From assembly GCA_049841135.1 (NCBI GenBank), contig JASGHK010000005.1, positions 1,612,001 through 1,676,000 of the forward strand: DNA of 64,000 nucleotides, in the 5' to 3' direction. The stretch comes from JACRCT01 sp049841135 (lineage in GTDB: Bacteria; Myxococcota; Myxococcia; Myxococcales; UBA5297). The number at the start of each line of letters is the position of its first letter. Positions within the stretch are counted from its first letter, which is position 1. Below the pieces are notes generated by a model. The model saw only the letters and a list, made by a program, of their open reading frames with translations. It did not search any database and was not told the origin of the DNA. Made by a program: the position numbers and the translations under genes. This document shows positions 46,563 through 56,400 of the stretch, in pieces.

Positions 46563-48101
46563 ATGAGCCAGGCCGAGAGCAGGCAGCCAGCACCGAGCGA
46601 AGAGGGGCCCAAGCCTCCCGCCGTCCGCGCGGCACCCATTCCTCCCGCCGGGCGTTCGGCCGGCTGGCGGCTGCTCCCGCAGCTCGAAAAGAACGCGACT
46701 CTCCTGAAATGGGCGCGCACGCTGCCGGGTCGGCTGGTCCTGGTCGCGTGCTTCACGGGGCTGTTCGCCCTCACCGGGACGAAGACCTGGCCGCTGACGG
46801 GGGTGGTGCTGGCGCTCATCTCGGTGGCGCCGAAGCTCCGGCGCCTCTGGCTGCTCGGCGCCGCGCTCGGGTGGATCTTCCTCTCGCCGCCGCTGAGCTT
46901 GTCCGTGCTCCGGGAACTCGCGGCGAAGCAGGGCGCGCCCGGGCTCGTCTCCGCTTGGCCCGCCGTCGTCGCCTGCATCCTCGCGTTCTCGGCCGGGTAC
47001 GTCTCCCTCGTGCGCCGCTGGCCGAAGAGCGTCCTCGGACGGCACCCCGTCGCCGGCCTCATCCTCCTCGTGCTCGCCCTCCTCGCAGCGTCCGGTGCGG
47101 TGGGCGGGGCGGCCTCGGTCCTGTTGGCGGCAGCCGCCATGGTCCTCGGCCGGTACCTGTGGTTCTTCGCCTATTCGGTCTGCGCCGGCCTCTCCAAGGA
47201 CACCGCGCCGTTCGCGACGCGCCTGGGCTTCCTGCGGCCGTTCTGGGGCTTCACTCTGGTGCCTTTCGGCAAGGGCTCGGCCTACCTGCAGAAGGTCGAG
47301 GCCGCCGACGACGAGCAGTTCGCGGTCGCGCAGCTCAAGGGCCTCAAGCTGCTCGTGTGGGCCCTCGCGCTCAGCCTGGTGCTGGAGCTGCTGACGGCCA
47401 TCGACGGCTCGGGGCCGGGCGGATGGCTCGCCCGCCTCGGCTGGCATCCCGCGCCGCTCCTCCCGTCGTACCCGGAGGCGCTCGAGTCGGTCCTGCAGGG
47501 GCGCCCGGTCGCCTGGGGGCTGCGCTGGTTGGCGCTGATCGTCTTCTTCCTCGAGGAGGTGACGAACGTGGCCGTGTTCGGCCACCTCGCCATCGCGACC
47601 GCGCGGATGGCCGGGTTCAACGCCTTCCGGAACACCTACCGGCCCTTCGCCTCGACCTCCATCGCCGAGTTCTACAATCGCTTCTATTACTACTTCAAAG
47701 AATTGCTGGTCGATTGCTTCTTCTTCCCGACCTATTTCGCCTATTTCCGCAAATCGCCGCGGCTGCGGCTGTTCTTCGCCACGCTGGTGTCCGCCGGGCT
47801 CGGCAACTTCCTGTTCCACTTCCTCCGTGACGACGCCTACATCTTCCGCCTCGGGTTCGGGCGCGCGCTGGTGGCGTATCAGGCCTACGCCCTCTATGCG
47901 CTCATCCTCGGCGTGGCCATCGGCATCTCCCAGGCGCGGTCGCTCGCGCGCAAGCGCAAGGCGCCGACGGGAGTGCGGAGGATTCTGGCCATCGCCGGAG
48001 TACTGACCTTCTATTGCCTGGTCTCGATCGTGGACGGGACCGACCACGAGCACACCATCGCGGATTACGCGCGGTATTTGGCGAGCCTCTTCGGCTTCTG
48101 A
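46563..48101 (+). CDS. MBOAT-like membrane O-acyltransferase
   Basis: The 512-residue protein has 10-12 membrane segments. The core reads YRPFASTSIAEFYNRFYYYFKELLVDCFFFPTYFAYF and then SAGLGNFLFHFLRD. This has the order of motifs seen in MBOAT enzymes such as DltB (a SIxEFWxRW-like box and a later membrane His). Similarity is distant, so the call is moderate. It would move an acyl group across or at the membrane. It converges on an acyl carrier protein and an FkbH gene 18 bp away, which could supply the group. Confidence 0.65.
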   Translation: MSQAESRQPAPSEEGPKPPAVRAAPIPPAGRSAGWRLLPQLEKNATLLKWARTLPGRLVLVACFTGLFALTGTKTWPLTGVVLALISVAPKLRRLWLLGAALGWIFLSPPLSLSVLRELAAKQGAPGLVSAWPAVVACILAFSAGYVSLVRRWPKSVLGRHPVAGLILLVLALLAASGAVGGAASVLLAAAAMVLGRYLWFFAYSVCAGLSKDTAPFATRLGFLRPFWGFTLVPFGKGSAYLQKVEAADDEQFAVAQLKGLKLLVWALALSLVLELLTAIDGSGPGGWLARLGWHPAPLLPSYPEALESVLQGRPVAWGLRWLALIVFFLEEVTNVAVFGHLAIATARMAGFNAFRNTYRPFASTSIAEFYNRFYYYFKELLVDCFFFPTYFAYFRKSPRLRLFFATLVSAGLGNFLFHFLRDDAYIFRLGFGRALVAYQAYALYALILGVAIGISQARSLARKRKAPTGVRRILAIAGVLTFYCLVSIVDGTDHEHTIADYARYLASLFGF

Positions 48102-48119
48102 TTTCTATTTCTGGCCGCG

Positions 48120-48353
48120 CTACTCCACGCGGCTCTTCAGATACGCCAGGATCTTCTCGTACGAGACGAAGTGCTCGAGGTCGGCGAGCGGCACCTGGAG
48201 GGCGAACTCCTCCTCGATCATCGAGACGATGTTCACCGTGGCGAGCGAGTCCCAGGTGGGAACGGTCGAGCTCGAAGCGCTCGGGATGGCCTCCGGCGGG
48301 ACGTCGGGCAGGGCCAGCGCGAGTCGGGAAGCGAGGCGGTCCTCGAGGCTCAT
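48120..48353 (-). CDS. Acyl carrier protein
   Basis: The 77-residue protein is a phosphopantetheine carrier. The attachment Ser is Ser36 in VPTWDSLATVNIVSMIEEEF. Its ATG overlaps the stop of the FkbH gene as ATGA, so the two are translationally coupled. No ketosynthase is nearby, so this is not a fatty-acid or polyketide ACP. In known FkbH systems the ACP carries a glyceryl unit. Confidence 0.9.
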   Translation of the reverse strand: MSLEDRLASRLALALPDVPPEAIPSASSSTVPTWDSLATVNIVSMIEEEFALQVPLADLEHFVSYEKILAYLKSRVE

Positions 48354-50065
48354 TCGGTCGTCACCTTGGCGTAGAGGGGCGGGCAGCGCGTCTTCAGTGC
48401 TTCGCGCGTCAGTCGCACCGGGCCAATCGGATCCGCGCCGAGCACCGCCGCGAGGAACTCGCGCAGCGGGCCGTTGCGCTCGGTGGGGATGAAGTCGAGC
48501 TCGAGCACATCGGCGTCCAGGCGCTCGAAGAGCGCGGCCAGCGTGTGGAACTCGATGCGGCGCGAGAATGCGCGGCAGCTCATGACCCAGCAGTCGATGC
48601 GCGGCGCCGGGGCGCGGGTCCCTCCCACGACTGCGATCCGCCCCAGCGGCCCGAACTTGTCGGCGTAGGAGACCGTGAGCAGGAACCGCGCCGGATTGGC
48701 GGTCCGGGTGCGCCAGGTCGCCTCGTCGAGGCGGAGGCCGTTGAGGTTGAACTGGTTGGTCTTGTTGACGAGCTCGAAGGCGCGCGGGTCGGGGCGGTCG
48801 TGGGCGAAGGTGACCGTGGCCTCGGCGGTCGCCAGGACGGTCTCGGCCGAGGTCCCGGGAGCTTCGACCGCTCGCTCCTGTGCGGCTCGCAGGCTCGCCA
48901 CGCGCAGCCCGTCCTCGGTCTCGACCGACGAGCGCCCGAACCGATCGCGCAGCTCGTCGAGGAGCGCGCGGATACCGGCCTCGCTCTGCGCGGGGAAGAG
49001 CAAGGTCTTCATCGTCGGGAAGGCCTGCTGGACCTCGGCCAGCTCGAGCGGGCTGTCGTCCACGAAGACGACGCTCTCGGCGCCGACGTTCCAGGCCTTC
49101 AGGATGCGGGCGACCGACTCGGACTTTGGCTTCCAGTTCGCCTCGACGGGGAAGAGGCGGTCCCGGGGCACGAGGAGGTCGGGTCTCGCTAGCGCCTGCT
49201 CGGCGAGCGCGGGATTGTTCTTCGAGGCGACGCCCAGCAGCACGCCCAGGTCCGAGAGCGAGGCGAGCATCCGCTGGTAGAGGGCGTGTCCGTGGCTGCC
49301 GTGCGGCAGGTCCCAGCCGATGCCCTCCAGCCCGTCGTCCCCGAGGATTCCCCGCCAGAGGGTGTTGTCGAGGTCGGTGATGAGGCCCTTGCAGGCCGGC
49401 GGCGGCGCGAGGAGCCGTGCGAGCTGGCCCGCGAGGTTCGAGGCGTGCTCGAGCGAGTAGGGGAAGCCCCAGCGCAGCTCGGCGGCGACGTCCGCGCGAG
49501 CCGCGAGAGGAGAGAGCGCGTCGAGCTGCTGGGGGCTGACGACCCGGACGCGGGGGAGGTCGGCGAGCGAGGCGGCGAAAGCGAAGGCGTGCTCCTGCAG
49601 GCGCAGGGCGAAGCCGTCGGCCTGCGCGAGCGGGACCTTGAAGACGGGCGGCAACGGCAGCGTGGGGAGGCTCAAGGCCACCGGGGCGCGCTCCGCCAAT
49701 TGCGCGAGGGCCTCGCGCAGGCGACCGAGGCGCGACGTGGCGGTCGCGAGGATGTCGGGCAGCTGCGCGAGTCTCCACGGCGCGGCGCTGCGCAGGCCGA
49801 GCCGCGGGTCCAGGTCCTCCCACTCGAGGGCGGCGGCGACGCTTCGCACACCCTCCCTGGCGGCGCGCTCCAAGCTGCCCGCGAGGTCTCCGTAGGTCCC
49901 GGTCGTCACCGAGATGCGGCGTGCAGGGGAGATCTCGGCCAGCTGGGCGACGAGGAAGGTCTTGAGGTGCAGGGGCGTGAAGCCGCAGGCCAGGAAGACC
50001 TCGAGTGCGGGCCCCGGCAGGGCCGCGTTCTGGTTCAGGATGCGCGTGGCCTCGGCGAGCTTCAT
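48350..50065 (-). CDS. FkbH-family HAD protein with a C-terminal acetyltransferase-like domain
   Basis: The 571-residue protein has an N-terminal helical region, a HAD domain and a GNAT-like C-terminal part. The HAD motif I is ITDLDNTLWRGILGDDG (Asp231 and Asp233); VVFVDDSPLELAEV is motif IV. In characterised FkbH proteins this domain loads a glyceryl group from 1,3-bisphosphoglycerate onto an ACP. An ACP gene is coupled downstream, as expected. The C-terminal part includes VVGGTRAPAPRIDCWVMSCRAFSRRIEFHTL. The product of the pathway here is unknown. Confidence 0.88.
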   Translation of the reverse strand: MKLAEATRILNQNAALPGPALEVFLACGFTPLHLKTFLVAQLAEISPARRISVTTGTYGDLAGSLERAAREGVRSVAAALEWEDLDPRLGLRSAAPWRLAQLPDILATATSRLGRLREALAQLAERAPVALSLPTLPLPPVFKVPLAQADGFALRLQEHAFAFAASLADLPRVRVVSPQQLDALSPLAARADVAAELRWGFPYSLEHASNLAGQLARLLAPPPACKGLITDLDNTLWRGILGDDGLEGIGWDLPHGSHGHALYQRMLASLSDLGVLLGVASKNNPALAEQALARPDLLVPRDRLFPVEANWKPKSESVARILKAWNVGAESVVFVDDSPLELAEVQQAFPTMKTLLFPAQSEAGIRALLDELRDRFGRSSVETEDGLRVASLRAAQERAVEAPGTSAETVLATAEATVTFAHDRPDPRAFELVNKTNQFNLNGLRLDEATWRTRTANPARFLLTVSYADKFGPLGRIAVVGGTRAPAPRIDCWVMSCRAFSRRIEFHTLAALFERLDADVLELDFIPTERNGPLREFLAAVLGADPIGPVRLTREALKTRCPPLYAKVTTE

Positions 50066-50152
50066 GCCGCCGGAATCCTACCCGCGATTCCGCGCGGGAG
50101 GTTGGTACGTCAGCGGGAGGGTGTGCAGGGTTCCGACGCCGGAGCATCGAGG

Positions 50153-53100
50153 TCAGAAGCAATGCGCCAGCAGCACGTTCAGCCCGTGGCCTCCAGTCAT
50201 CACGTCCAGCCGTCCATCGCGATTGAGGTCGAGGACTGCGAGCGCGGCCGCATCAAAGGAATAGACGCCCAAGCTGTATCTGCGCTCGGGCAGGAACGCG
50301 CCCTGACCGTCGTTCAGCAGAATCCCGACCGAACCAGTGTCTGCGGAGTGCAGAACGATTAGGTCCAGGCTGCCATCGCCGTTCATATCGCCCATTGCCA
50401 TGGCCACTGAAAACGCTGGTGCGATTGGGTACTCGACTCCGGCCATGAAACCGGCAGCACCGTCGTTGAGCAGCACGCTCATGGTGCCCCAGCAGCTCGA
50501 AGCGGCGAGGTCGGGCAAGGCGTCGCCGTTGAGATCCCCCACGGTGACGGCGCACAGGGGAATGCCGGCGTCATAGGAAGCCATCGCTCCGAAATGGCCC
50601 GTCCCGTCATTGAGCACGACGGTCACCGAGGAGGAGTCCTGCAGGGGCAGCACCACGTCGGGCCGGCCGTCGGAATTGACGTCTGCCACAGAGAGGGAGA
50701 TTGGCTCGCCCCCCACTGGGAAGTCGACGCGAGGCAGGAAGACACCGTTTCCAGCATTGAGCTGCACTGAGAGGATCGCTGAAGGGCCGGAGACGAACAC
50801 CAGGTCCCGTTGCCCGTCGCCGTCGAGATCGCTGACTGCGCCGGCCAAAGGCCCGGGTCCAGTCGGGTACTCGGCCCTGACCGAGAACGTCCCGTCACCG
50901 AGGTTGCCGAAGACGACGGCTCGTTTGTAGGTCGCGTCCAGCACGACCAAGTCCAGCGCGCCATCGTGGTCGAGGTCCTCAGCGCCTATCGGTTGGGGGT
51001 ACCCCTCCAGCTGCAGCTTCGAGAAGGACGGGATGTTCTCCAGATCGTCGAGGATGCCCAATCCATCACTGGGGGTCGACACCGCGAGCTCGAGCAGCCC
51101 GTCTCCATCGAAATCTCCTGCCACCGGCGACGAAAAGGTAGGCAGCGACTGGAGATTCTTCCGAGCCACGAACTTGCCGCCGCCGCGGTTGAGGAGGACG
51201 CCGAGCGAACCTTCACCGCAAGACTCGCCGAGAACCGCGATGTCGGGTCTGCCGTCGAGGTTCGCGTCGAGGGCGGCCACGTCGATGGGGCCCGTGGCGG
51301 TGAAGGCGGTTGAGGGGCCGAAGGTGCCATCCCCTGCGCCGAGAAGAACTCCCACCAGCTCTGTGTCGGCGCCGGTCCAAACGCCGACAGCGAGGTCGAG
51401 CGTGCTATCGCCGTCGAAGTCAGCCAACGTGCTCGACGTCACGCGCCAGGCAACGGAGGTCTCCAGGGGCGCGCCGAAGGCGCCAGCGCCGTCGTTCAGA
51501 AGGGTCACGACCTTCGTGCCTTGGGCGAGCAGCAGGTCGAGAGACTGGTCGCCATCGAGGTCCCCAGCCAGCATCGAGGTCGCCGCCTCGGTCGAGCCGA
51601 GCGGATACTCGGCGGCCGGTGCGAACGTGCCGTCGGGCTTCGTCAGGAGGACGGTCACCATCGGCGCGTCGCAGTGAGACACGTATGTGTCCGGCTCCGG
51701 GCCGGTCAGGATGGCCAGGTCGCCCACTCCGTCGCCGCTGAAGTCCCCGGCGAGGAGCGTGCGTGCGCACTTGGGAACCGTGTACTCCGTCGCCGGCCCC
51801 AGCACGCCGCCGCCGAGGTTCGGGAGCACCCGCAGCGTGTTGAACGCAACGGGGAAGGCGACGTCCGGCTTTCCGTCCGCGGTGAAGTCTCCGACGGCGA
51901 AAAGGGACGCGCCGGTCGGGTAGTCGACCCGAGGCCGGAATCCCCCGGCCCCGTCACCCAGCAGCACGCTCAGCAAGCTGTCGGAGCTGACGACGAGATC
52001 CAGCGTGCCGTCGCCATCGAGGTCGCCGAAGCTCGCCTCCTTGGCGGACGAGACGAACGATGGCTCCGAGAAAGTGCCATCGCCGGCCCCGAAGAAGAGG
52101 GCCAAGCGGTCTATCGAGTAGTCCCGTGCCAGCACATCGGTGACGCCGTCGCCGTTGAGGTCGGCCACTTTGAACGTGCGGAGCTTCCAGTCCGTGTACG
52201 ACAGCAGATCTGCGTACTCGAGGTGGCCCGTGCACTGCGCCGCCACGCACGCGCCTTTGGAGCAGCTGGTCACCCCGGGGATGCAAGCGTTGCCGCAGCG
52301 GCCGCAGTGGGCGTCGTCCGTCGCCGGGTTCACGCAGCGACCGTCGCAGACGATGGCGTTTCCTGCGGTGCAGGTGAGCGCGCAGCGGCCCGAGAGGCAG
52401 GCCTGCCCCGGGCCGCACGGTGCGCCCGCGTTGGGGCCCTGGCAGTCGCCGGAAGCGCCGCAGTAGCTCGGATCCGAGTCTGGACGGACGCACCCGCCGC
52501 CGCAGCTGATCTGGCCATCGAGGCAGCTCGCCACGCAGGCACCTGCCTGGCAGACGAAGCTCGCGCCGCAGGAGGTACCCGCATTCATGCCCTGGCAGTC
52601 ACCGGCAGCACCACAGTGGGCGCGGTCGGTCGAAGGATCGACGCACCGGTCGCCGCAGTGCACCTGGCCCTCGAGGCAGCTCGCCACGCATGTTCCCTGC
52701 GTGCAGAGGTAGCCCGGCCCACAGGCCGTGCCGGCATTCGTGCCCTGGCAGTCAGCCGTAGCGCCACAGTGAGCGCGGTCGGTCGAAGGATCGACACACC
52801 GGTCGCCGCAGTGCACCTGGCCGTCGAGGCAGCTCGCCGCGCACGTTCCCTGCGTGCAGAGGTAGCCAGCCCCACAGGCGGTGCCGGCGTTCGTGCCCTG
52901 GCAGTCACCGGCCGCGCCACAGTGAGCGCGGTCGTTCGAAGGATCGACACACCGGTCGCCGCAGTGCACCTGGCTCTCGAGGCAGCTCACCGCGCACGTT
53001 CCCTGCGTGCAGAGGTAGCCCGCGCCACAGGCCGTGCCGGCGTTCGTGCCCTGGCAGTCGCCGGTGGCCCCGCAGAAGGCGCGGTCGCTGGCGGGATCGA

Positions 53101-53350
53101 TGCAGCGGTCGCCGCAGAGGACGAACCCCGACCGGCAGGCCAGCGTGCAACGGCCTTCCGAGCAGACTTCGCCCAGCGCGCAGACGACGTCGCAGCCACC
53201 GCAGTGGGAGCGATCATTCGCGGTGCTGGCGCAGAAGGACTCTCCACCGGGAAGCGTGCAGAGCGTTCGTTCCGGCGGGCACGTCGGCTGGAGGCAACCG
53301 GCCAGAAGAAGGGCCGCGGTCGTCAGGGCGATCATCGATGAGTGGCGCAA
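50153..53350 (-). CDS. Cys-rich/VCBS (FG-GAP) repeat lipoprotein, first paralogue
   Basis: The 1065-residue product begins at a TTG at 53350. GGAGGGG lies six bases upstream, and the same TTG and Shine-Dalgarno are conserved in the neighbouring paralogue. A lipoprotein signal (TTAALLLAGC) is followed by six Cys-rich modules of about 51 residues (CGDRCVDPSTDRAHCGAxGDCQG). They are 153 bp apart in the DNA (at 52648, 52801, 52954 and 53107). From about residue 370 there are over ten FG-GAP/VCBS repeats with Ca-binding DxNxDG motifs (DLNGDGVTDVLARD). The fold should be a seven-bladed propeller or two. It is probably a surface adhesin. Confidence 0.8.
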   Translation of the reverse strand: MRHSSMIALTTAALLLAGCLQPTCPPERTLCTLPGGESFCASTANDRSHCGGCDVVCALGEVCSEGRCTLACRSGFVLCGDRCIDPASDRAFCGATGDCQGTNAGTACGAGYLCTQGTCAVSCLESQVHCGDRCVDPSNDRAHCGAAGDCQGTNAGTACGAGYLCTQGTCAASCLDGQVHCGDRCVDPSTDRAHCGATADCQGTNAGTACGPGYLCTQGTCVASCLEGQVHCGDRCVDPSTDRAHCGAAGDCQGMNAGTSCGASFVCQAGACVASCLDGQISCGGGCVRPDSDPSYCGASGDCQGPNAGAPCGPGQACLSGRCALTCTAGNAIVCDGRCVNPATDDAHCGRCGNACIPGVTSCSKGACVAAQCTGHLEYADLLSYTDWKLRTFKVADLNGDGVTDVLARDYSIDRLALFFGAGDGTFSEPSFVSSAKEASFGDLDGDGTLDLVVSSDSLLSVLLGDGAGGFRPRVDYPTGASLFAVGDFTADGKPDVAFPVAFNTLRVLPNLGGGVLGPATEYTVPKCARTLLAGDFSGDGVGDLAILTGPEPDTYVSHCDAPMVTVLLTKPDGTFAPAAEYPLGSTEAATSMLAGDLDGDQSLDLLLAQGTKVVTLLNDGAGAFGAPLETSVAWRVTSSTLADFDGDSTLDLAVGVWTGADTELVGVLLGAGDGTFGPSTAFTATGPIDVAALDANLDGRPDIAVLGESCGEGSLGVLLNRGGGKFVARKNLQSLPTFSSPVAGDFDGDGLLELAVSTPSDGLGILDDLENIPSFSKLQLEGYPQPIGAEDLDHDGALDLVVLDATYKRAVVFGNLGDGTFSVRAEYPTGPGPLAGAVSDLDGDGQRDLVFVSGPSAILSVQLNAGNGVFLPRVDFPVGGEPISLSVADVNSDGRPDVVLPLQDSSSVTVVLNDGTGHFGAMASYDAGIPLCAVTVGDLNGDALPDLAASSCWGTMSVLLNDGAAGFMAGVEYPIAPAFSVAMAMGDMNGDGSLDLIVLHSADTGSVGILLNDGQGAFLPERRYSLGVYSFDAAALAVLDLNRDGRLDVMTGGHGLNVLLAHCF

Positions 53351-53483
53351 GGAGGTCCCCTCCGGTTCTGGAATGTGTGTGGCGAATCATGCCACGGGTG
53401 AGGCAGGGCCGTGCCTTGCGGCGGACCGGCGAGGCGGCGGTCGAGGCTTCCAAGGGCCCCGGCACATCGGTCGCCTCTGGTGG

Positions 53484-56339
53484 TCAGAAGCAGTGCGCCA
53501 GTAACGTCTCGCCTCCCGTCAGCACGTCCAGCCGTCCGTCGCGATTGAGGTCGAAGACTGCGAGCGAGCTCCCTCCCGTACCGTACCTGCGTTCCGGCAG
53601 GAGCGCGCCCCGTCCGTCGTTCAGGAGAATCCCGACCGAACTGGAGTAGTGCTGAACGAGGAGGTCGAGGCTGCCATCGCCGTTCATGTCGCCCAGCGCC
53701 AATGCGCTGATGGGCAGCTGGGCTGCGAACTCGGCCCCCGCAATGAAACCCGCAGCACCATCGTTGAACAGCACCCTCACCGACCTGTCTCCGCTGCTCG
53801 CCACCGCGAGGTCGGGCAGCGCGTCTCCGTTGAGATCTCCGACGGTGACGAGGGCACGCGCGCCGACCTCGTACGCAGCCATCGCTCCGAAGTAGCCCGT
53901 CCCGTCATTGAGCAGAACGGTCACGAAAGACGAGTCCTGCAGGGTCAACACGACGTCGAGCCGTCCGTCCGGGAGGACGTCTACCGCAACGAGGGAGAGC
54001 GGCTTTCCCCCCAACGGAAAGTCGACGGGAGGCAGGAGGGCTCCGTCTCCGGCATTGAGCTGGACTGAGAGAGTCTCCGAATCGCGGGAGGCGTACACCA
54101 GGTCAGGATGCCCGTCGCCATCGAGGTCGCTGACGGCGCCGCCAATCGGCTCGATCCCAGTCGGGTACTTGGCCCGAGCCGAGAAAGTCCCGTCACCCCG
54201 ATTGCCGAAAACGATGGCCTGGTCATGGGCCGCATCCAGCACGACCACGTCCAGCGCGCCATCGCCGTCGAGGTCTTCCGCGCCGACGACGAGCGCCCGG
54301 GCGGCGGCGCCCATCTCCAGCCCCGAGTAGGACAGGGTGCCCCCCAAGCCATCGACGATGGTCGCCCCTTCAGACTGGGATGCCGCCGCAAACTCGAGCT
54401 GCCCGTCACCGTCGAAGTCGCCGGGCTGGAGCGTGTCTGCAGGCACTCTCTGGAACGACCGGGACAGGAACCTGCCTTCACCGACGTTCAGAAGAACACC
54501 GAGCGCGGACCCAATGGACGGGTCGCCGAGGAAGGCGATGTCGGGGTTGCCGTCGAGGTTCGCGTCGACGGCGACCAGGGCGATGGGGTGCGAGGCCAAG
54601 TAGTCGGTTTGAGCGCCGAAGGTGCCATTCCCCGCGCCAAAGAAGACGCTCACCTCGTAACCATTGGCGGCTGCGAGGTCGAGCGTCCCATCGCCATCGA
54701 AGTCGGCCAACGCCGCGGAGCCGCCAGACCCATCGGAGGACTTGAGCGGGCCGAAGACGCCGGTGCCATCGTTCAGGAGGGCCACGACGTCGCTTCCCTG
54801 AGTGACCAGCAGGTCGAGCGAGCCCTCACCGTCGAGGTCCCCAGCGAGCATCGACGAGACCCGCCCGGTCGAAACGAGCGGATACTCGACGGCCGGCGCA
54901 AACGTGCCATCGGCCTTCGTGAGGAGCACGGTCACCTTCGGTGCATCGCAGGCGTAGGGGGAGTTGTCCGGGCCGGTCAGGATGGCGAGGTCGTCCACTC
55001 CGTCGCCGCTGAAGTCGCCTGCGAGGAGCGTGTGGGCGCATTGGGGAACCGTGAGCTCGGTCGCGGGTCCCAGCACGCCGCCGCCGAGGTTCGGGAGCAC
55101 CCGCAGAGTCGTGGCGTTGGGCGTGACGAGGGCCACGTCCGGCATCCCGTCCGCGGTGAAGTCTCCGACGGCGATGAGGAAGTGCCCCAAGCCGGTCGGG
55201 TAGTCGCCCTCAGGTTGGAACTTCCCCGCTCCATCGCCCAGCATCACGCTCAGCAAGCCGCGATAGGCGACGACGAGGTCAACGACGCCGTTACCATCGA
55301 GGTCAGCCGCGACCACGCTGTCGACGTGCTCCTGACCTACCGGCATGGCGCCCTTGAGCGCCGTGAACGTGCCGTCGCGGGTCGACAAGAAGGCGCCCAA
55401 ATCGCTCCCGGCATTGTGCGACAGCAGGTCACTGGCACCGTCGCCATTCAGGTCTGCGAGCTGAATGAAGGAGCCCGAAGCCGTCGTGTCCGACAGGACG
55501 TCGCTGTATTCGAGGCGGCCCATGCACTTCGCCGCCACGCACGTGCCGTTGGAGCAGCTGGTCACCCCGGGGATGCACGGGATGCCGCAGCGGCCGCAGT
55601 GGGAGTCGTCCGTCGCCGGGTTCACGCAGCGGCCGCCGCAGACGATGGCGTCTCCTGCGGCGCAGGTGAGCGCGCAGCGACCCGCGACGCAGGCCTGCCC
55701 GGGGCCGCACTGTGCGCCCGCGTTGGCCCCCTGGCAGTCCCCGGAGGCGCCGCAGTATCTCGGGTCCGAGTCCGGATCGGTGCACGCACCGCCGCAGCTG
55801 ACCTGGCCCTCGAGGCAACTCGCGACGCAGGCGCCGGCCTCGCAGACCTGGCTCGCGCCGCAGACCGTCCCCGCGTTCGTGCCCTGGCAGTCACCCGCCG
55901 CACCGCAGTGAGCGCGGTCGGTCGACGGATCGACGCACCGGTCGCCGCAGTGCACCTGGCCCTCGAGGCAGCTCACCGCGCACGTTCCCTGCGTGCAGAG
56001 GTAGCCCGCCCCACAGGCCGTGCCGGCGTTCGTGCCCTGGCAGTCGCCGGTGGCGCCACAGTGGGCGCGGTCGCTCGCGGGATCGACGCAGCGCTCGCCG
56101 CAGAGGACGAGCCCCGACCGGCAGGCCAGCGCGCAGTGGCCTTCGGAGCAGACCTCGCCCAGCCCGCAGACGACGCCGCAGCCACCGCAGTGCGAGCGGT
56201 CGGTCGTGGTGTCGGCGCAGAAGGACACGCCATCCGGAAGGGTGCAGAGCGTTCGCTCCGGCGGGCACACCGTCTGGAGGCAACCGGCCAGAAGAAGGGC
56301 CCCGGTCGTCAGGGCGAGCAGGGATGAGTGTGGGCGCAA
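53484..56339 (-). CDS. Cys-rich/VCBS (FG-GAP) repeat lipoprotein, second paralogue
   Basis: The 951-residue product starts at a TTG at 56339, preceded by the same GGAGGGG site as its neighbour. It shares the signal peptide, the module sequence and the C-terminal propeller (over ten DxxGDG repeats) with the gene at 50153-53350. It has four rather than six Cys modules, as the middle copies are fewer. The two genes are tandem and in the same direction, 133 bp apart, so they arose by duplication. Loss or gain of 153-bp units by unequal exchange explains the difference. Confidence 0.8.
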   Translation of the reverse strand: MRPHSSLLALTTGALLLAGCLQTVCPPERTLCTLPDGVSFCADTTTDRSHCGGCGVVCGLGEVCSEGHCALACRSGLVLCGERCVDPASDRAHCGATGDCQGTNAGTACGAGYLCTQGTCAVSCLEGQVHCGDRCVDPSTDRAHCGAAGDCQGTNAGTVCGASQVCEAGACVASCLEGQVSCGGACTDPDSDPRYCGASGDCQGANAGAQCGPGQACVAGRCALTCAAGDAIVCGGRCVNPATDDSHCGRCGIPCIPGVTSCSNGTCVAAKCMGRLEYSDVLSDTTASGSFIQLADLNGDGASDLLSHNAGSDLGAFLSTRDGTFTALKGAMPVGQEHVDSVVAADLDGNGVVDLVVAYRGLLSVMLGDGAGKFQPEGDYPTGLGHFLIAVGDFTADGMPDVALVTPNATTLRVLPNLGGGVLGPATELTVPQCAHTLLAGDFSGDGVDDLAILTGPDNSPYACDAPKVTVLLTKADGTFAPAVEYPLVSTGRVSSMLAGDLDGEGSLDLLVTQGSDVVALLNDGTGVFGPLKSSDGSGGSAALADFDGDGTLDLAAANGYEVSVFFGAGNGTFGAQTDYLASHPIALVAVDANLDGNPDIAFLGDPSIGSALGVLLNVGEGRFLSRSFQRVPADTLQPGDFDGDGQLEFAAASQSEGATIVDGLGGTLSYSGLEMGAAARALVVGAEDLDGDGALDVVVLDAAHDQAIVFGNRGDGTFSARAKYPTGIEPIGGAVSDLDGDGHPDLVYASRDSETLSVQLNAGDGALLPPVDFPLGGKPLSLVAVDVLPDGRLDVVLTLQDSSFVTVLLNDGTGYFGAMAAYEVGARALVTVGDLNGDALPDLAVASSGDRSVRVLFNDGAAGFIAGAEFAAQLPISALALGDMNGDGSLDLLVQHYSSSVGILLNDGRGALLPERRYGTGGSSLAVFDLNRDGRLDVLTGGETLLAHCF

Positions 56340-56400
56340 GGAGGTCCCCTCCGGTCGTGGCTCTGCGTGCGGAATCATGCAGCGGGTGAGTCGAGCGGCT

